DNA of 15,987 nt from Spirochaeta sp. UBA2779 (GCA_002352375.1 DEIH01000032.1:8762-24748), one strand, 5' to 3'. Shown: positions 8,241 to 15,226, counted from the stretch's first letter. Translations and numbers: made by a program. Notes: generated from the sequence alone by a model not told the origin.

Positions 8241-8275
8241 CCACCCCGGTTACTTGAAGGCATTCTGAGTCTCAC

Positions 8276-8749
8276 ATGAATGACTGGATCTGGACTTCTC
8301 TACTTACACTGCTTCCCATCGCCGAACTCCGAGGTGGACTTCCATACGCATTGGCAAAGGGAATTCCCTGGGCTGCAGCCTATCCCTACTGCGTTCTCCT
8401 CAACGCTTTAGTGGCTCCTATTGCCTATGTTTTTCTGGATACTTTCCACAAAATACTCTACAGATGGGGTTTTTATGCAGAAATCTTTGATAAACTTGTC
8501 GAGAAGGCCCGTCGCAAGCTCACGTCCAAGGTTGAACGTTACGGTTTCTGGGGTGTGGCCGTTTTTGTCGGTATCCCCCTGCCGATTACCGGAGCGTGGA
8601 CCGGAACCCTGGGAGCCTGGGTGTTGGGATTAAGCCGAAAGCGTACCATGCTCGCCGTTCTAGTGGGAGTAACAGTTTCCGGTTTGATTGTTTCCACAAT
8701 TGTTCTCCTTGGAATCGAAGCTCTGGATCTGTTCGTCAAGCACATTTAA
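8276..8749 (+). CDS. Small multidrug-export-type membrane protein (COG2426, PF06695)
   Basis: Integral inner-membrane protein of 157 aa. The family is called small multidrug export protein, but its transport role is poorly proven. Two hydrophobic, possibly re-entrant signature loops are visible: LLPIAELRGGLPYA (12-25) and VGIPLPITGAWTGTLGA (98-114), each followed by a membrane helix (about 33-55 and 124-148). Between them lies a basic, amphipathic cytoplasmic stretch (57-88, FHKILYRW...KARRKLTSKVERYG). The PxPxTGAWTG loop resembles that of DedA-like proteins. It starts 35 nt after the peptidase and ends 6 nt before the helicase, so it sits mid-operon; no good Shine-Dalgarno is seen (only GAAGG 15 nt upstream), suggesting coupling to upstream translation. 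Confidence 0.85.
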   Translation: MNDWIWTSLLTLLPIAELRGGLPYALAKGIPWAAAYPYCVLLNALVAPIAYVFLDTFHKILYRWGFYAEIFDKLVEKARRKLTSKVERYGFWGVAVFVGIPLPITGAWTGTLGAWVLGLSRKRTMLAVLVGVTVSGLIVSTIVLLGIEALDLFVKHI

Positions 8750-8755
8750 AAACTC

Positions 8756-10786
8756 ATGAAAAAGAAGATCGAAAATCTTGAATCTGTGAAAAGCAGATTA
8801 AACCCCCAGCAGCGGGAAGCTGTAAAAACGATTACAGGACCCCTTCTTATAATAGCCGGTGCCGGAAGCGGCAAAACCGGTGTGGTGACGACCCGAATTG
8901 CCGAGATGCTGAAACAGGGTATCACCCAGTCGTCCATACTGGCTCTTACCTTCACCAATAAAGCCGCAAGAGAAATGGAAGAACGGGTGAAAAGTCTAAC
9001 CGGTAAGAAACTATCCAACCTGACTGTATCCACATTCCATGCCTTCGGTGTTCGTATTTTAAGAGAAAAATCCTCTGAACTCTCCTACCGTCCCAACTTC
9101 ACTATATACGACAGCTCAGACAAGCTGGCCTGCTTAAGAGAATCTTCCCGGGAACTCAAACTTACCCATGAACCTGCGGAGCTGAACGCCCTGGCCTCCC
9201 TGTTCAGCGATATTAAAACCCGCCGAATCCAGTGGGATAATGTTACATCCATTCATAAACCCCTGTTCGATGAGTACCACGAACTGATGATGCTTCATAA
9301 TGCCGTTGACTTTGATGATTTAATTATCAAACCGCTCGAACTTTTCGAAAGCCGACCGGATGTTCTGGAAGAGTACCGTCAACACTTTACATACATAATG
9401 GTGGATGAGTTTCAAGATACCTCCGGTATACAGTACAGCCTTGTTAAACACTTGGCTTTTAAGCACCGCAACCTCTGTTGTGTGGGTGATGACGATCAGT
9501 CCATATACTCCTGGCGGGGAGCGGATTACACCAATCTGCTGAATTTTGAAAAAGATTTCTCCGAGCGAAAAGAAATCAAACTCGAACGAAACTACAGGTC
9601 AACAGGAACCATACTCAAAGCCGCCAATGCCGTTATCAGCAACAATACCGACAGAAAAGAAAAGGAACTCTGGACCCACGATGCCCATGATGAGATGACC
9701 ATACAGTTCGCCACACCGGACGACGATCAGGAAGAAGCCACCTTCATTGCCGAAACGATCGGGGCACTCAAGGCCACTGAAAACATGGCTTACGATCATA
9801 TGGGGATACTGGTTCGCACCAATGCTCTTACAAGAAGCATCGAAGAAGCCCTGATGGCCAACAACCTGCCCTACTCCATGAGCGGTGGAACAAGCTTTTT
9901 CCAGCGACAGGAAATCAAGGATTTAATCGGATATCTAAGAGTAATCGATAATCCGGACGACGATGTGAACCTACTGAGAATTATCAATACGCCCAGACGC
10001 GGAGTAGGAAAAACAACACTGGAAGTACTTGTTAATCTGTCCCGGGAAAAAGGCTACTCCCTGTACTCTGCTGTGAGTGAAATTGTCTTCAGCTCCGGAG
10101 GGAATGGGATTGGTGAAAAAATACGGTCTGGGCTGGCAGAATTTCTCGATCTGATTGAGAAATTCCGGGATATGTTCCAAACCGGGGAAGGAGAGAAATC
10201 GGCTCTGGCCGCTACGTTCAACGAACTGATAGAGGAAGTAAACTATTGGGGGTTTCTGATTCAGGAGTTCCGGCATAACGAAAAGATTGCCAAATGGCGT
10301 TATGAAAATATTCAGAGTTTTTCCACTTTTCTCGAACGATGGGAAAAAAATACCGATAATCTGGAACCCACCCTTACCCGCTGGCTGAACAGAATAACTC
10401 TTAATGCCAGGGATGAACTGGATGATAACGAAACGGGAAAAGTGAACCTGATGACCATCCATGCATCCAAGGGTCTGGAGTTTGATGTGGTGTTTCTTGC
10501 CGGGGTTGAAGAGGGTATTATACCCCACGCCAAAAGCATAGAAGAGAACCCGAAGTCCATAGAGGAAGAGCGGCGCCTTTTCTATGTGGCCATTACCAGA
10601 GCCCGGAAAAAACTCTATATATCATCCTGCCTCAGCCGGAAAATCCGTATGGAAACCATCGCCTGCGTCCCCTCTCCCTTTCTGGAAGAAATACCAAAGG
10701 AACTGATGGAAAACAGCATTGCTGAAGAACCTCTGAATCATGGAGATGATGTCTCGGGGTACTTTTCAAAAATGCCCTGGAAATGA
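8756..10786 (+). CDS. rep: ATP-dependent 3'-5' DNA helicase, Rep type (UvrD/Rep/PcrA family)
   Basis: Superfamily 1A helicase that unwinds DNA 3' to 5', clearing proteins from replication forks or acting in repair. All motifs are present over 676 aa: Q motif LNPQQREAV (15-23), Walker A GAGSGKT (35-41), Ia TFTNKAAREME (65-75), Walker B VDEFQDT (216-222), III GDDDQSIYSWRGA (244-256), IV LERNYRS (276-282), V TIHASKGLEF (567-576) and VI VAITRARKKLY (611-621). The blocks SGGTSFFQRQEIKDL and NPDDD (376-403), and a length near the 673 aa of E. coli Rep, favour Rep over UvrD or PcrA, which carry a longer C-terminal tail (Tudor-like in PcrA/UvrD). Starts 6 nt after the previous stop without a clear Shine-Dalgarno. 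Last gene of the operon; no intrinsic terminator seen after it. Confidence 0.92.
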   Translation: MKKKIENLESVKSRLNPQQREAVKTITGPLLIIAGAGSGKTGVVTTRIAEMLKQGITQSSILALTFTNKAAREMEERVKSLTGKKLSNLTVSTFHAFGVRILREKSSELSYRPNFTIYDSSDKLACLRESSRELKLTHEPAELNALASLFSDIKTRRIQWDNVTSIHKPLFDEYHELMMLHNAVDFDDLIIKPLELFESRPDVLEEYRQHFTYIMVDEFQDTSGIQYSLVKHLAFKHRNLCCVGDDDQSIYSWRGADYTNLLNFEKDFSERKEIKLERNYRSTGTILKAANAVISNNTDRKEKELWTHDAHDEMTIQFATPDDDQEEATFIAETIGALKATENMAYDHMGILVRTNALTRSIEEALMANNLPYSMSGGTSFFQRQEIKDLIGYLRVIDNPDDDVNLLRIINTPRRGVGKTTLEVLVNLSREKGYSLYSAVSEIVFSSGGNGIGEKIRSGLAEFLDLIEKFRDMFQTGEGEKSALAATFNELIEEVNYWGFLIQEFRHNEKIAKWRYENIQSFSTFLERWEKNTDNLEPTLTRWLNRITLNARDELDDNETGKVNLMTIHASKGLEFDVVFLAGVEEGIIPHAKSIEENPKSIEEERRLFYVAITRARKKLYISSCLSRKIRMETIACVPSPFLEEIPKELMENSIAEEPLNHGDDVSGYFSKMPWK

Positions 10787-10813
10787 ACCTGGTACAAGGC
10801 AATTTCGTTGTTT

Positions 10814-11079
10814 CTAAGCTGAATTCCTTTGTTTAGCCATAAAATCATCGAATCTTCCGCTAAGTTTGGAACAGCGCAGAACAATAATAGCGTTAGCCTC
10901 CCGAACCGTCCAATGCATACCGGACTGCTTCACCCTGACAGCAAGACCAATCATCCGTTTAACTCCACCGGAAAGTGAATCTTTATCCAAACCCAGTCTC
11001 TCATCCCGGAGGGAATGTAACCCCGGCCATTTTCATCGATGTAGTAGGCCCTTTCTAAAAGTAATATACACAAGGACCG
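10814..11079 (-). pseudogene. Degraded 3' end of a transposase (ISKra4-like)
   Basis: On the minus strand a 42-codon stretch without stops (11079-10954, containing YYIDENGRGYIPSG) runs up to a shift of reading frame near 10958. A second frame then continues to a TAG at 10814-10816 with RMIGLAVRVKQSGMHW and AIIVLRCSKLSGRFDDF. Joining the frames at VELN/KRMIG restores the pattern I know as (V)ESANK...RxKQSGMxW...LRxxxxSGRFxxF, the C-terminus of ISKra4-type transposases. The upstream frame is also broken by TGA at 11080-11082, and no start codon or intact catalytic domain is present, so this is a dead fragment. Family assignment is from memory of the C-terminal signature and is moderately certain. 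Lies between two convergent operons. Confidence 0.55.
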
Positions 11080-11350
11080 TCACAAAAGTTTTTCTCCGTC
11101 GGTCGTATAAGTCACGACGGTGCCATCTATATGGGTAAAGGTCGACCGGCAAGGATTCGAGAATGCCTGTTCTATCAAACCTGATAATTTCTGTTCTAAG
11201 GCTGTTTTTATTTCTGCGTTTAGCCCTTTTTTTAGCCCCCTTAAAAGCTGATTTATCCTACTCTAACCGGGCAACGCAAATGTGAATATTTATTTTTTTG
11301 ATCTGATTCATAATTCTGAAAATATAGACTGGTTGATTCATAAGAACTTT
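11080..11350. other. Gene-free spacer, possibly further IS debris
   Basis: No intact gene. On the minus strand a 60-codon stretch open from 11262 to 11083 (containing THIDGTVVTYTTDGEKLL) is in the same frame as the first half of the transposase remnant, but lacks an ATG and I do not recognise it. The AT-rich part next to plsY has direct repeats: TGATTCATAA at 11304-11313 and 11334-11343, and TCATAATTCT at 11309-11318 and 11351-11360. No terminator hairpin with a T-run was found for plsY. Confidence 0.4.
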
Positions 11351-11992
11351 TCATAATTCTTTCAGGCTGCCGGAATCGCTCTTTTCGTTCTCAGAACCTA
11401 CCTGGAGTGCCTGAATCCTCAGGGGAAGCTGAATTCTGTTCATGAACAGACCTCCGAATCCAGACATCACAACAGCCAGTTTTATCCATAGAGGATAAGC
11501 GAAGACCATTGAAGCCAGACCACTGAGAGCGATGATACTCAACGGCATCCAATAGGAACGATCCTTTTTAATCAGGAGGGCGACAATCCATGGAACTACC
11601 GCCAGGGAAATAAGTGTTTCGATCGGAATAAGGTAGAGATAAATTCCCATGAGTGTCCCTGCGGCCCGCCCCCCTCGAAAGCCGAAATACAGAGGAAAGC
11701 CATGGCCGAAAATGGCACCCAGCCCGATCAAAGCGAATGTTGATGTCGGCAGCCCCAGGATCCGATCGGCCACAAGCAGTGGAATGTACACCTTTACCGC
11801 ATCCAGAGCACCGGCAAGGATACCCCAGAACCGACCGACGTTCTTGAAAGTATTGGCCGCACCTGGATTGTGATTACCCAGATCACGGATATTTCTGCCC
11901 GTTACCATGCGGGTTATCAGGCTCGCGAACATTATCGAGCCGCAGAGATAACCGGCTATCAGGCTCCCGATATGGATAAAGACGATATTCAT
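11351..11992 (-). CDS. plsY: Acyl-phosphate:glycerol-3-phosphate acyltransferase (PlsY family)
   Basis: Integral membrane enzyme that transfers an acyl chain from acyl phosphate to glycerol-3-phosphate, the first step of phosphatidic acid synthesis. The ATG at 11992 is chosen because GGAGG (12004-12000) lies 7 nt upstream; the frame stays open 20 codons further but that reads into degV. The product is then 213 aa, normal for PlsY. Membrane helices fall at about 4-28, 56-76, 85-103, 112-140 and 150-183. The three family loops are recognisable but altered: GSIMFASL (18-25, usually GSIP), GNHNPGAAN (39-47, usually GSGNPGATN) and GHGFPLYFGFRGGRAAGT (96-113, usually ending GGKGVAT, so Lys becomes Arg). 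Last gene of the fakA-degV operon, 17 nt after degV, which would supply its acyl phosphate. A PlsY paralogue with shifted specificity is possible. Confidence 0.85.
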   Translation of the reverse strand: MNIVFIHIGSLIAGYLCGSIMFASLITRMVTGRNIRDLGNHNPGAANTFKNVGRFWGILAGALDAVKVYIPLLVADRILGLPTSTFALIGLGAIFGHGFPLYFGFRGGRAAGTLMGIYLYLIPIETLISLAVVPWIVALLIKKDRSYWMPLSIIALSGLASMVFAYPLWIKLAVVMSGFGGLFMNRIQLPLRIQALQVGSENEKSDSGSLKEL

Positions 11993-12009
11993 AAGGTATC
12001 CTCCGAAGT

Positions 12010-12885
12010 TCAGGCGAAACTGACTGCTATTGCCCAGGATCGGGGTCCGCAATGGATGGCTTCGACGAGATGAGGTTCTCCCGATACATGGCGATCACAA
12101 GGTAGGGAGTCCCGGACTTTTCGCTCCAGATCCGCAATCGCTTCCGGATTGTCACCAAAGCTCATAGTCACGGCGAGTTTTATCTTTTCGACACCTCTTT
12201 TACTCATACCTTCCCTGATTGCATTCAGGATCAACGTGTTAGCCTGGGCCGGAGTTCTGCCTTTGCCTATAGGCAGAATCACGCCTTCAACTTCTTCTCC
12301 CTTCATACCGACTACGGGGATTATCTTGAGCACGGAACCCATGAATGCTTTAGCTTTTCCAATACGACCGCCCCTCTGGAGGTAACGCAAATCGGGAAGG
12401 GCAAGAAACATAAATGTATTTTCAATAATTCGCTGCGCCGTTTTTCTGATTTCCTCCGGATCATGAATTGTTTTGAGTTCTTCCACCAGGCGCAGAAGCA
12501 CCACACCTACGCCGCACATAGTCTGCCTGCTGTCAATGTTGATAATCGGAATCCTCTCCTCGTACAGAGTCTTTACTTCCTCGGCTATCATGTATGTTGC
12601 TGCGGACATTCCGCTGCTCATCAGCACATGAACAATCAGATCGCAACCCTCAAGATTAGCCTCGACAACCTCGATTATTTCCTCTCTGGAAAGGCACGAA
12701 GATTTTGCCATGGCATCATCGTCCCGGAACTTTGCCAGCAGCCAGGAAAAACTGTGGTCTTCGTCTTCAATGTACTCTGAGTCCTCCACAATGACCGGGA
12801 AATGCACCCGACGGAAATCAGGATAGTCTATCTGATCCAACCTGATTCCAAGGTTGTCCCCTGCGATTACGAGTATCTTAGCCAT
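12010..12885 (-). CDS. fakB: DegV-family fatty-acid-binding protein (FakB-like)
   Basis: Predicted to hold a fatty acid in a buried pocket and present its carboxylate to FakA for phosphorylation, then hand the acyl phosphate to PlsY. The 291 aa have the usual DegV length. The ligand and subunit-interface blocks are visible: SSGMSAATYMI (90-100), INIDSRQTMCGVG (115-127) and YLQRGGRIGKAKAFMGSVLK (168-187), followed by IIPVVGMKGEEVEGV. Several hallmarks deviate: the N-terminal TDS(T/S) strand is replaced by VIAGDN (6-11), the TSQPS loop reads KSSCLS (61-66), and the C-terminal HxGPGAxG reads IHCGPRSWA (277-285). ATG fixed by AGGAGG (12896-12891) 5 nt upstream. Starts 13 nt after the fakA stop. 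The DegV fold is firm; fatty acid as the ligand rests on the neighbours. Confidence 0.87.
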   Translation of the reverse strand: MAKILVIAGDNLGIRLDQIDYPDFRRVHFPVIVEDSEYIEDEDHSFSWLLAKFRDDDAMAKSSCLSREEIIEVVEANLEGCDLIVHVLMSSGMSAATYMIAEEVKTLYEERIPIINIDSRQTMCGVGVVLLRLVEELKTIHDPEEIRKTAQRIIENTFMFLALPDLRYLQRGGRIGKAKAFMGSVLKIIPVVGMKGEEVEGVILPIGKGRTPAQANTLILNAIREGMSKRGVEKIKLAVTMSFGDNPEAIADLERKVRDSLPCDRHVSGEPHLVEAIHCGPRSWAIAVSFA

Positions 12886-12898
12886 GTTCGCCTCCTGC

Positions 12899-14674
12899 CT
12901 ATTCCAAGGTTACATAATATAGATATTTGTGTTGGCCACCATAATATTCCTCGAATTGAACTGCAGGTAAACGGGCCTGAAGCACTTCCGCCCCCGCCCG
13001 GTTCTTCTTTGCTCCCGACCCGATGTACAGGGTTACAAGTGATTCCCCTTCACGCAGAATGTTCAATGTCGATTCGATAAGTTCCAATGCGTTTCGGCCG
13101 GATGTCACGATAACTCCCTGGTGGATTGCAAAGAGTTCCCCCTTGCGAATGACATCACCTTCTATCGTCTGAGACGGCTTGACTGCACGGGCTACTGCAA
13201 AAAATCGGATCGGGATAAACCGTTCCATCACCTCATGAACTGTTCGGTTGATATCCTGATTCCCTGATAATCCCATCAGCATCCCGATAAGAGATATGAC
13301 AGAATCCGATTCCAATACCGATACATTGGACTTGCTGAGAGAAACAGCATATTTGAGAGCCATCAGGATATCCCGGTCATCTGCGGCGACAATCACGTTT
13401 TTGGCCGCCAGTCGATTAATGTGCTTCACCAATTGTCCAACAGAGGGTTTTCTGCGTCCGTAGTCAAGTACATCATCGGCACCCATGCTCAGCAGTATAT
13501 CTTTGAAACCGTCACCGGACACAATACAGAACAGACTTCGTTCTCTCTCATATTCAACACTGCGATCGCTGATGAAGTTCCGGTGCTGTTTCTTCATATC
13601 GTCAATTTTACTGAAGCTCAGCTGTCCGAATTGCGATACCGCATCAATCACGTCATCAGGTATGTTCGTATGGATGTGAATTTTGAATACATCGATATCC
13701 TGAAGAACCATCAGACTGTCTCCCATTTCCATAAGGAGGGTTTTCAGTTGTTGCTCATCCACCAGAGCGCTGGTGTCCAGGACCAGTTCTGTACAATAAC
13801 GATACTGAAGGTCAGGGTCCCAGGATGAGTTGAGATCGTCTATATCCTGCAGGATCGTTTCCCTGGCCGGTGATCCTCCATTGAGAAACCGCCTGGTTTG
13901 ATCGATTATGCTTTCAAGTTTTCTCAGATGAATGTGCTGAGCTATTCCTTTCTTCAAAAAAGCACCGATTTCACGGTGAGATCGATTTCTGCGCAGGAGT
14001 CGGCGAAGGTTATTGTTAATTTTCAGCAGCGAATGTACCGGCATAGCTTTTCGTGAGGCATGATTGTCGTCCAATTCCTGGGATAATCCTTCGAGAAGAA
14101 TAATAAACCCGGCTCCACCCGAGTCAACGACACCCGCTTTTTTGAGAACGGGAAGCATTTCCGGCGTTCGGCTGAGCACCTCCTTCAGGTAAGGGATAGA
14201 GCGGGTAATAATCCGTGCCGGATCTGACTCCTCGCTCACCAACTCGTCGTAATGCCGGTAAAGCTCCCGCATGATTGTCAGAATAGTGCCCTCTGTCGGG
14301 TTGCTGATGCCCGTATAGGCAGACTCATAGCCATTTCTGAGAGCTTCTGAGACATGTTCTGCCGAGAAATCGCCGTTAGAAAGAACCTCTGAAACTCCTT
14401 TGCAATAAAGTGAGAGGATTACACCGGAACAGCCCCTGCTCCCGAGCAGCATGTTCTTGGCGAATTCCCGCAGGTATGTCTCTCCGGGAATATCCACATT
14501 ACGGTCCGGCAGTGTGTTGGTCAGCGCCGCTTGCATTGTTAATGTCATATTAAGCCCGGTGTCGCCATCAGGAACAGGAAAAACATTGAGGCCGTTAAGA
14601 TAGTTCTTCTGCTTGAGAAGACTATGATGAAGGTTCCTCATTATGCTATGTACACGTTGTGCATCAATATTCAT
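12899..14674 (-). CDS. fakA: Fatty acid kinase catalytic subunit FakA (DAK2/DegV-like, YloV family)
   Basis: ATP-dependent kinase that phosphorylates fatty acids bound to FakB, giving acyl phosphate for PlsY; cytoplasmic. The 591-aa chain has the three FakA parts. The DhaL/DAK2 nucleotide domain (1-205) shows NVFPVPDGDTGLNMTLTM (30-47, Mg-binding Asp36, Asp38 and Asn42), GSRGCSGVILS (78-88), TEGTILTIMRE (127-137) and GVVDSGGAGF (181-190). A middle domain (about 225-360) has YCTELVL (293-299) and KIHIHTN (331-337); Cys294, His333 and His335 are spaced like the Cys-His-His zinc site known in S. aureus FakA. A C-terminal DAK1-like domain (375-591) ends in EEYYGGQHKYLYYVTLE. ATG at 14674 has GGAG only 14 nt upstream, inside a 7-codon ORF that overlaps the start as ATGA. 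First gene of fakA-fakB-plsY. Confidence 0.92.
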   Translation of the reverse strand: MNIDAQRVHSIMRNLHHSLLKQKNYLNGLNVFPVPDGDTGLNMTLTMQAALTNTLPDRNVDIPGETYLREFAKNMLLGSRGCSGVILSLYCKGVSEVLSNGDFSAEHVSEALRNGYESAYTGISNPTEGTILTIMRELYRHYDELVSEESDPARIITRSIPYLKEVLSRTPEMLPVLKKAGVVDSGGAGFIILLEGLSQELDDNHASRKAMPVHSLLKINNNLRRLLRRNRSHREIGAFLKKGIAQHIHLRKLESIIDQTRRFLNGGSPARETILQDIDDLNSSWDPDLQYRYCTELVLDTSALVDEQQLKTLLMEMGDSLMVLQDIDVFKIHIHTNIPDDVIDAVSQFGQLSFSKIDDMKKQHRNFISDRSVEYERERSLFCIVSGDGFKDILLSMGADDVLDYGRRKPSVGQLVKHINRLAAKNVIVAADDRDILMALKYAVSLSKSNVSVLESDSVISLIGMLMGLSGNQDINRTVHEVMERFIPIRFFAVARAVKPSQTIEGDVIRKGELFAIHQGVIVTSGRNALELIESTLNILREGESLVTLYIGSGAKKNRAGAEVLQARLPAVQFEEYYGGQHKYLYYVTLE

Positions 14675-14694
14675 ATTAAAGGTAAGATCTCCAT
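14671..14694 (-). other. Possible 7-codon leader ORF overlapping the fakA start
   Basis: ATG at 14694-14692 opens a frame reading MEILPLI and ending in TGA at 14673-14671, which overlaps the fakA ATG (14674-14672) as ATGA. The GGAG in its first codons is the only Shine-Dalgarno-like sequence before fakA, but it is 14 nt away. Termination-reinitiation coupling could therefore set the fakA start. It could equally be a chance frame of eight codons. Confidence 0.25.
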
Positions 14695-14695
14695 G

Positions 14696-14737
14696 ACTAT
14701 ATTTTTATAGTTTTGCTTTTGTTCATTTAAGTGTCAA
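14696..14737 (-). promoter_or_regulatory. fakA promoter region with palindrome
   Basis: On the minus strand a perfect TTGACA (14737-14732) is followed by AAAACTATAAAAATATAGT. The best -10 candidate, TATAAA, is 22 nt away, longer than ideal; at 17 nt there is only AAAACT. The perfect palindrome ACTATA-N4-TATAGT (14696-14711) overlaps the -10 candidate, where a repressor could sit, or it could be a chance AT-rich repeat. Confidence 0.35.
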
Positions 14738-14773
14738 TAGCAGAAGACTCTCGGGAAAGTAAGGATTGATTAT

Positions 14774-14929
14774 ATGAACCGTACCGGATTCCCAAACCGA
14801 AGTGGAAGGGGCAGTGAAGATACCAGGCACCTCTCACCAGAAATGATATCCAATCCCGATGACAATTATGCAAATTTAATAATGATTCAGACATACCTCT
14901 TCTCCGGCTTAGAGCCTGTAATAGAATAA
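14774..14929 (+). CDS. Candidate small protein, 51 aa, unknown
   Basis: An ATG frame of 51 codons preceded by AAGGA with an 8-nt spacer. The product starts MNRTGFPNRSG, is polar and basic in its first half and ends in a mildly hydrophobic stretch (YANLIMIQTYLFSGLEPVIE, 32-51) that could form an amphipathic helix. No family recognised. Divergent from fakA, followed by a second small gene of the same length. Its upstream region shares TTTGCTTTT (14712-14720) and TTTAAGTGT(C/A)AAT (14726-14738) with that gene. Support is only the ribosome binding site and the intergenic position, so it may be noncoding. Confidence 0.35.
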   Translation: MNRTGFPNRSGRGSEDTRHLSPEMISNPDDNYANLIMIQTYLFSGLEPVIE

Positions 14930-14941
14930 AACACGTCAGAT

Positions 14942-14970
14942 TTGCTTTTCACCGTAAAAAAGACTAAATT
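14942..14970 (+). promoter_or_regulatory. Candidate promoter for the 51-aa Pro-rich small gene
   Basis: TTGCTT (14942-14947) and TAAATT (14965-14970) are spaced by 17 nt, each four of six to consensus. The resulting leader would be about 70 nt and end in the strong GGGAGG ribosome binding site. Modest evidence only. Confidence 0.3.
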
Positions 14971-15047
14971 TATGTGTAGGGTAAGAGAGAAAACCACCGT
15001 AGCCGTTTCACCTTTTTAAGTGTAAATATCTTACCGGGAGGTTTGAA

Positions 15048-15203
15048 ATGAGTGATACCATTATTCCGGTTTCGACTCCGCCGCCGACAACGCCTCAGAA
15101 TCAATCACCGCAGCGGGAACCGGAGGGAGAAAGCTCCAGCGAAACCCCTTCAGCTCCTCCAACTGAACAGGATGTAGCCACCAGGGTGGATGTAACGGCC
15201 TGA
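15048..15203 (+). CDS. Small Pro/Ser/Thr/Glu-rich protein, 51 aa, unknown
   Basis: The ATG at 15048 follows CGGGAGG with a 6-nt spacer, one of the best ribosome binding sites in the window. The product begins MSDTIIPVSTPPPTTP and is composed almost entirely of Pro, Ser, Thr, Glu, Gln and Asp up to residue 42, then ends in DVATRVDVTA; it is acidic and surely disordered, with no signal peptide, Cys or membrane segment. No family recognised. Possible roles (a linker or decoy peptide, a regulatory target, a surface-repeat remnant) cannot be told apart from sequence. It ends 23 nt before the convergent DUF1847 gene and is separated from the preceding 51-codon frame by 118 nt with a candidate promoter. 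Confidence 0.55.
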   Translation: MSDTIIPVSTPPPTTPQNQSPQREPEGESSSETPSAPPTEQDVATRVDVTA

Positions 15204-15226
15204 AGCACTCTTCATGCCCATATCAC

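Noticed and set aside
9971..10528. 185-codon minus frame inside rep
   Set aside because: Antisense shadow of a helicase gene with all motifs in the + frame; no homology or start signal.
11102..11118. Hairpin GTCGT-N7-ACGAC with an alternative CCGTCG/CGACGG pairing
   Set aside because: Short stems, no T-run, and it lies in decayed coding sequence; not convincing as terminator or IS end.
10866..11138. 90-codon + frame in the gap after rep
   Set aside because: Arg- and Ser-rich nonsense composition, no ribosome binding site, and it lies antisense to the transposase remnant, which explains the DNA better.
11993..12052. 20-codon N-terminal extension of plsY
   Set aside because: Lies within the degV 3' end and lacks a ribosome binding site, whereas the ATG at 11992 has GGAGG 7 nt upstream and starts directly at the first membrane helix.
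14675..15047. tRNA, riboswitch or small RNA between fakA and the Pro-rich small gene
   Set aside because: No cloverleaf, conserved riboswitch core or T-run terminator could be found by eye; a covariance-model scan (Rfam, tRNAscan) would decide.
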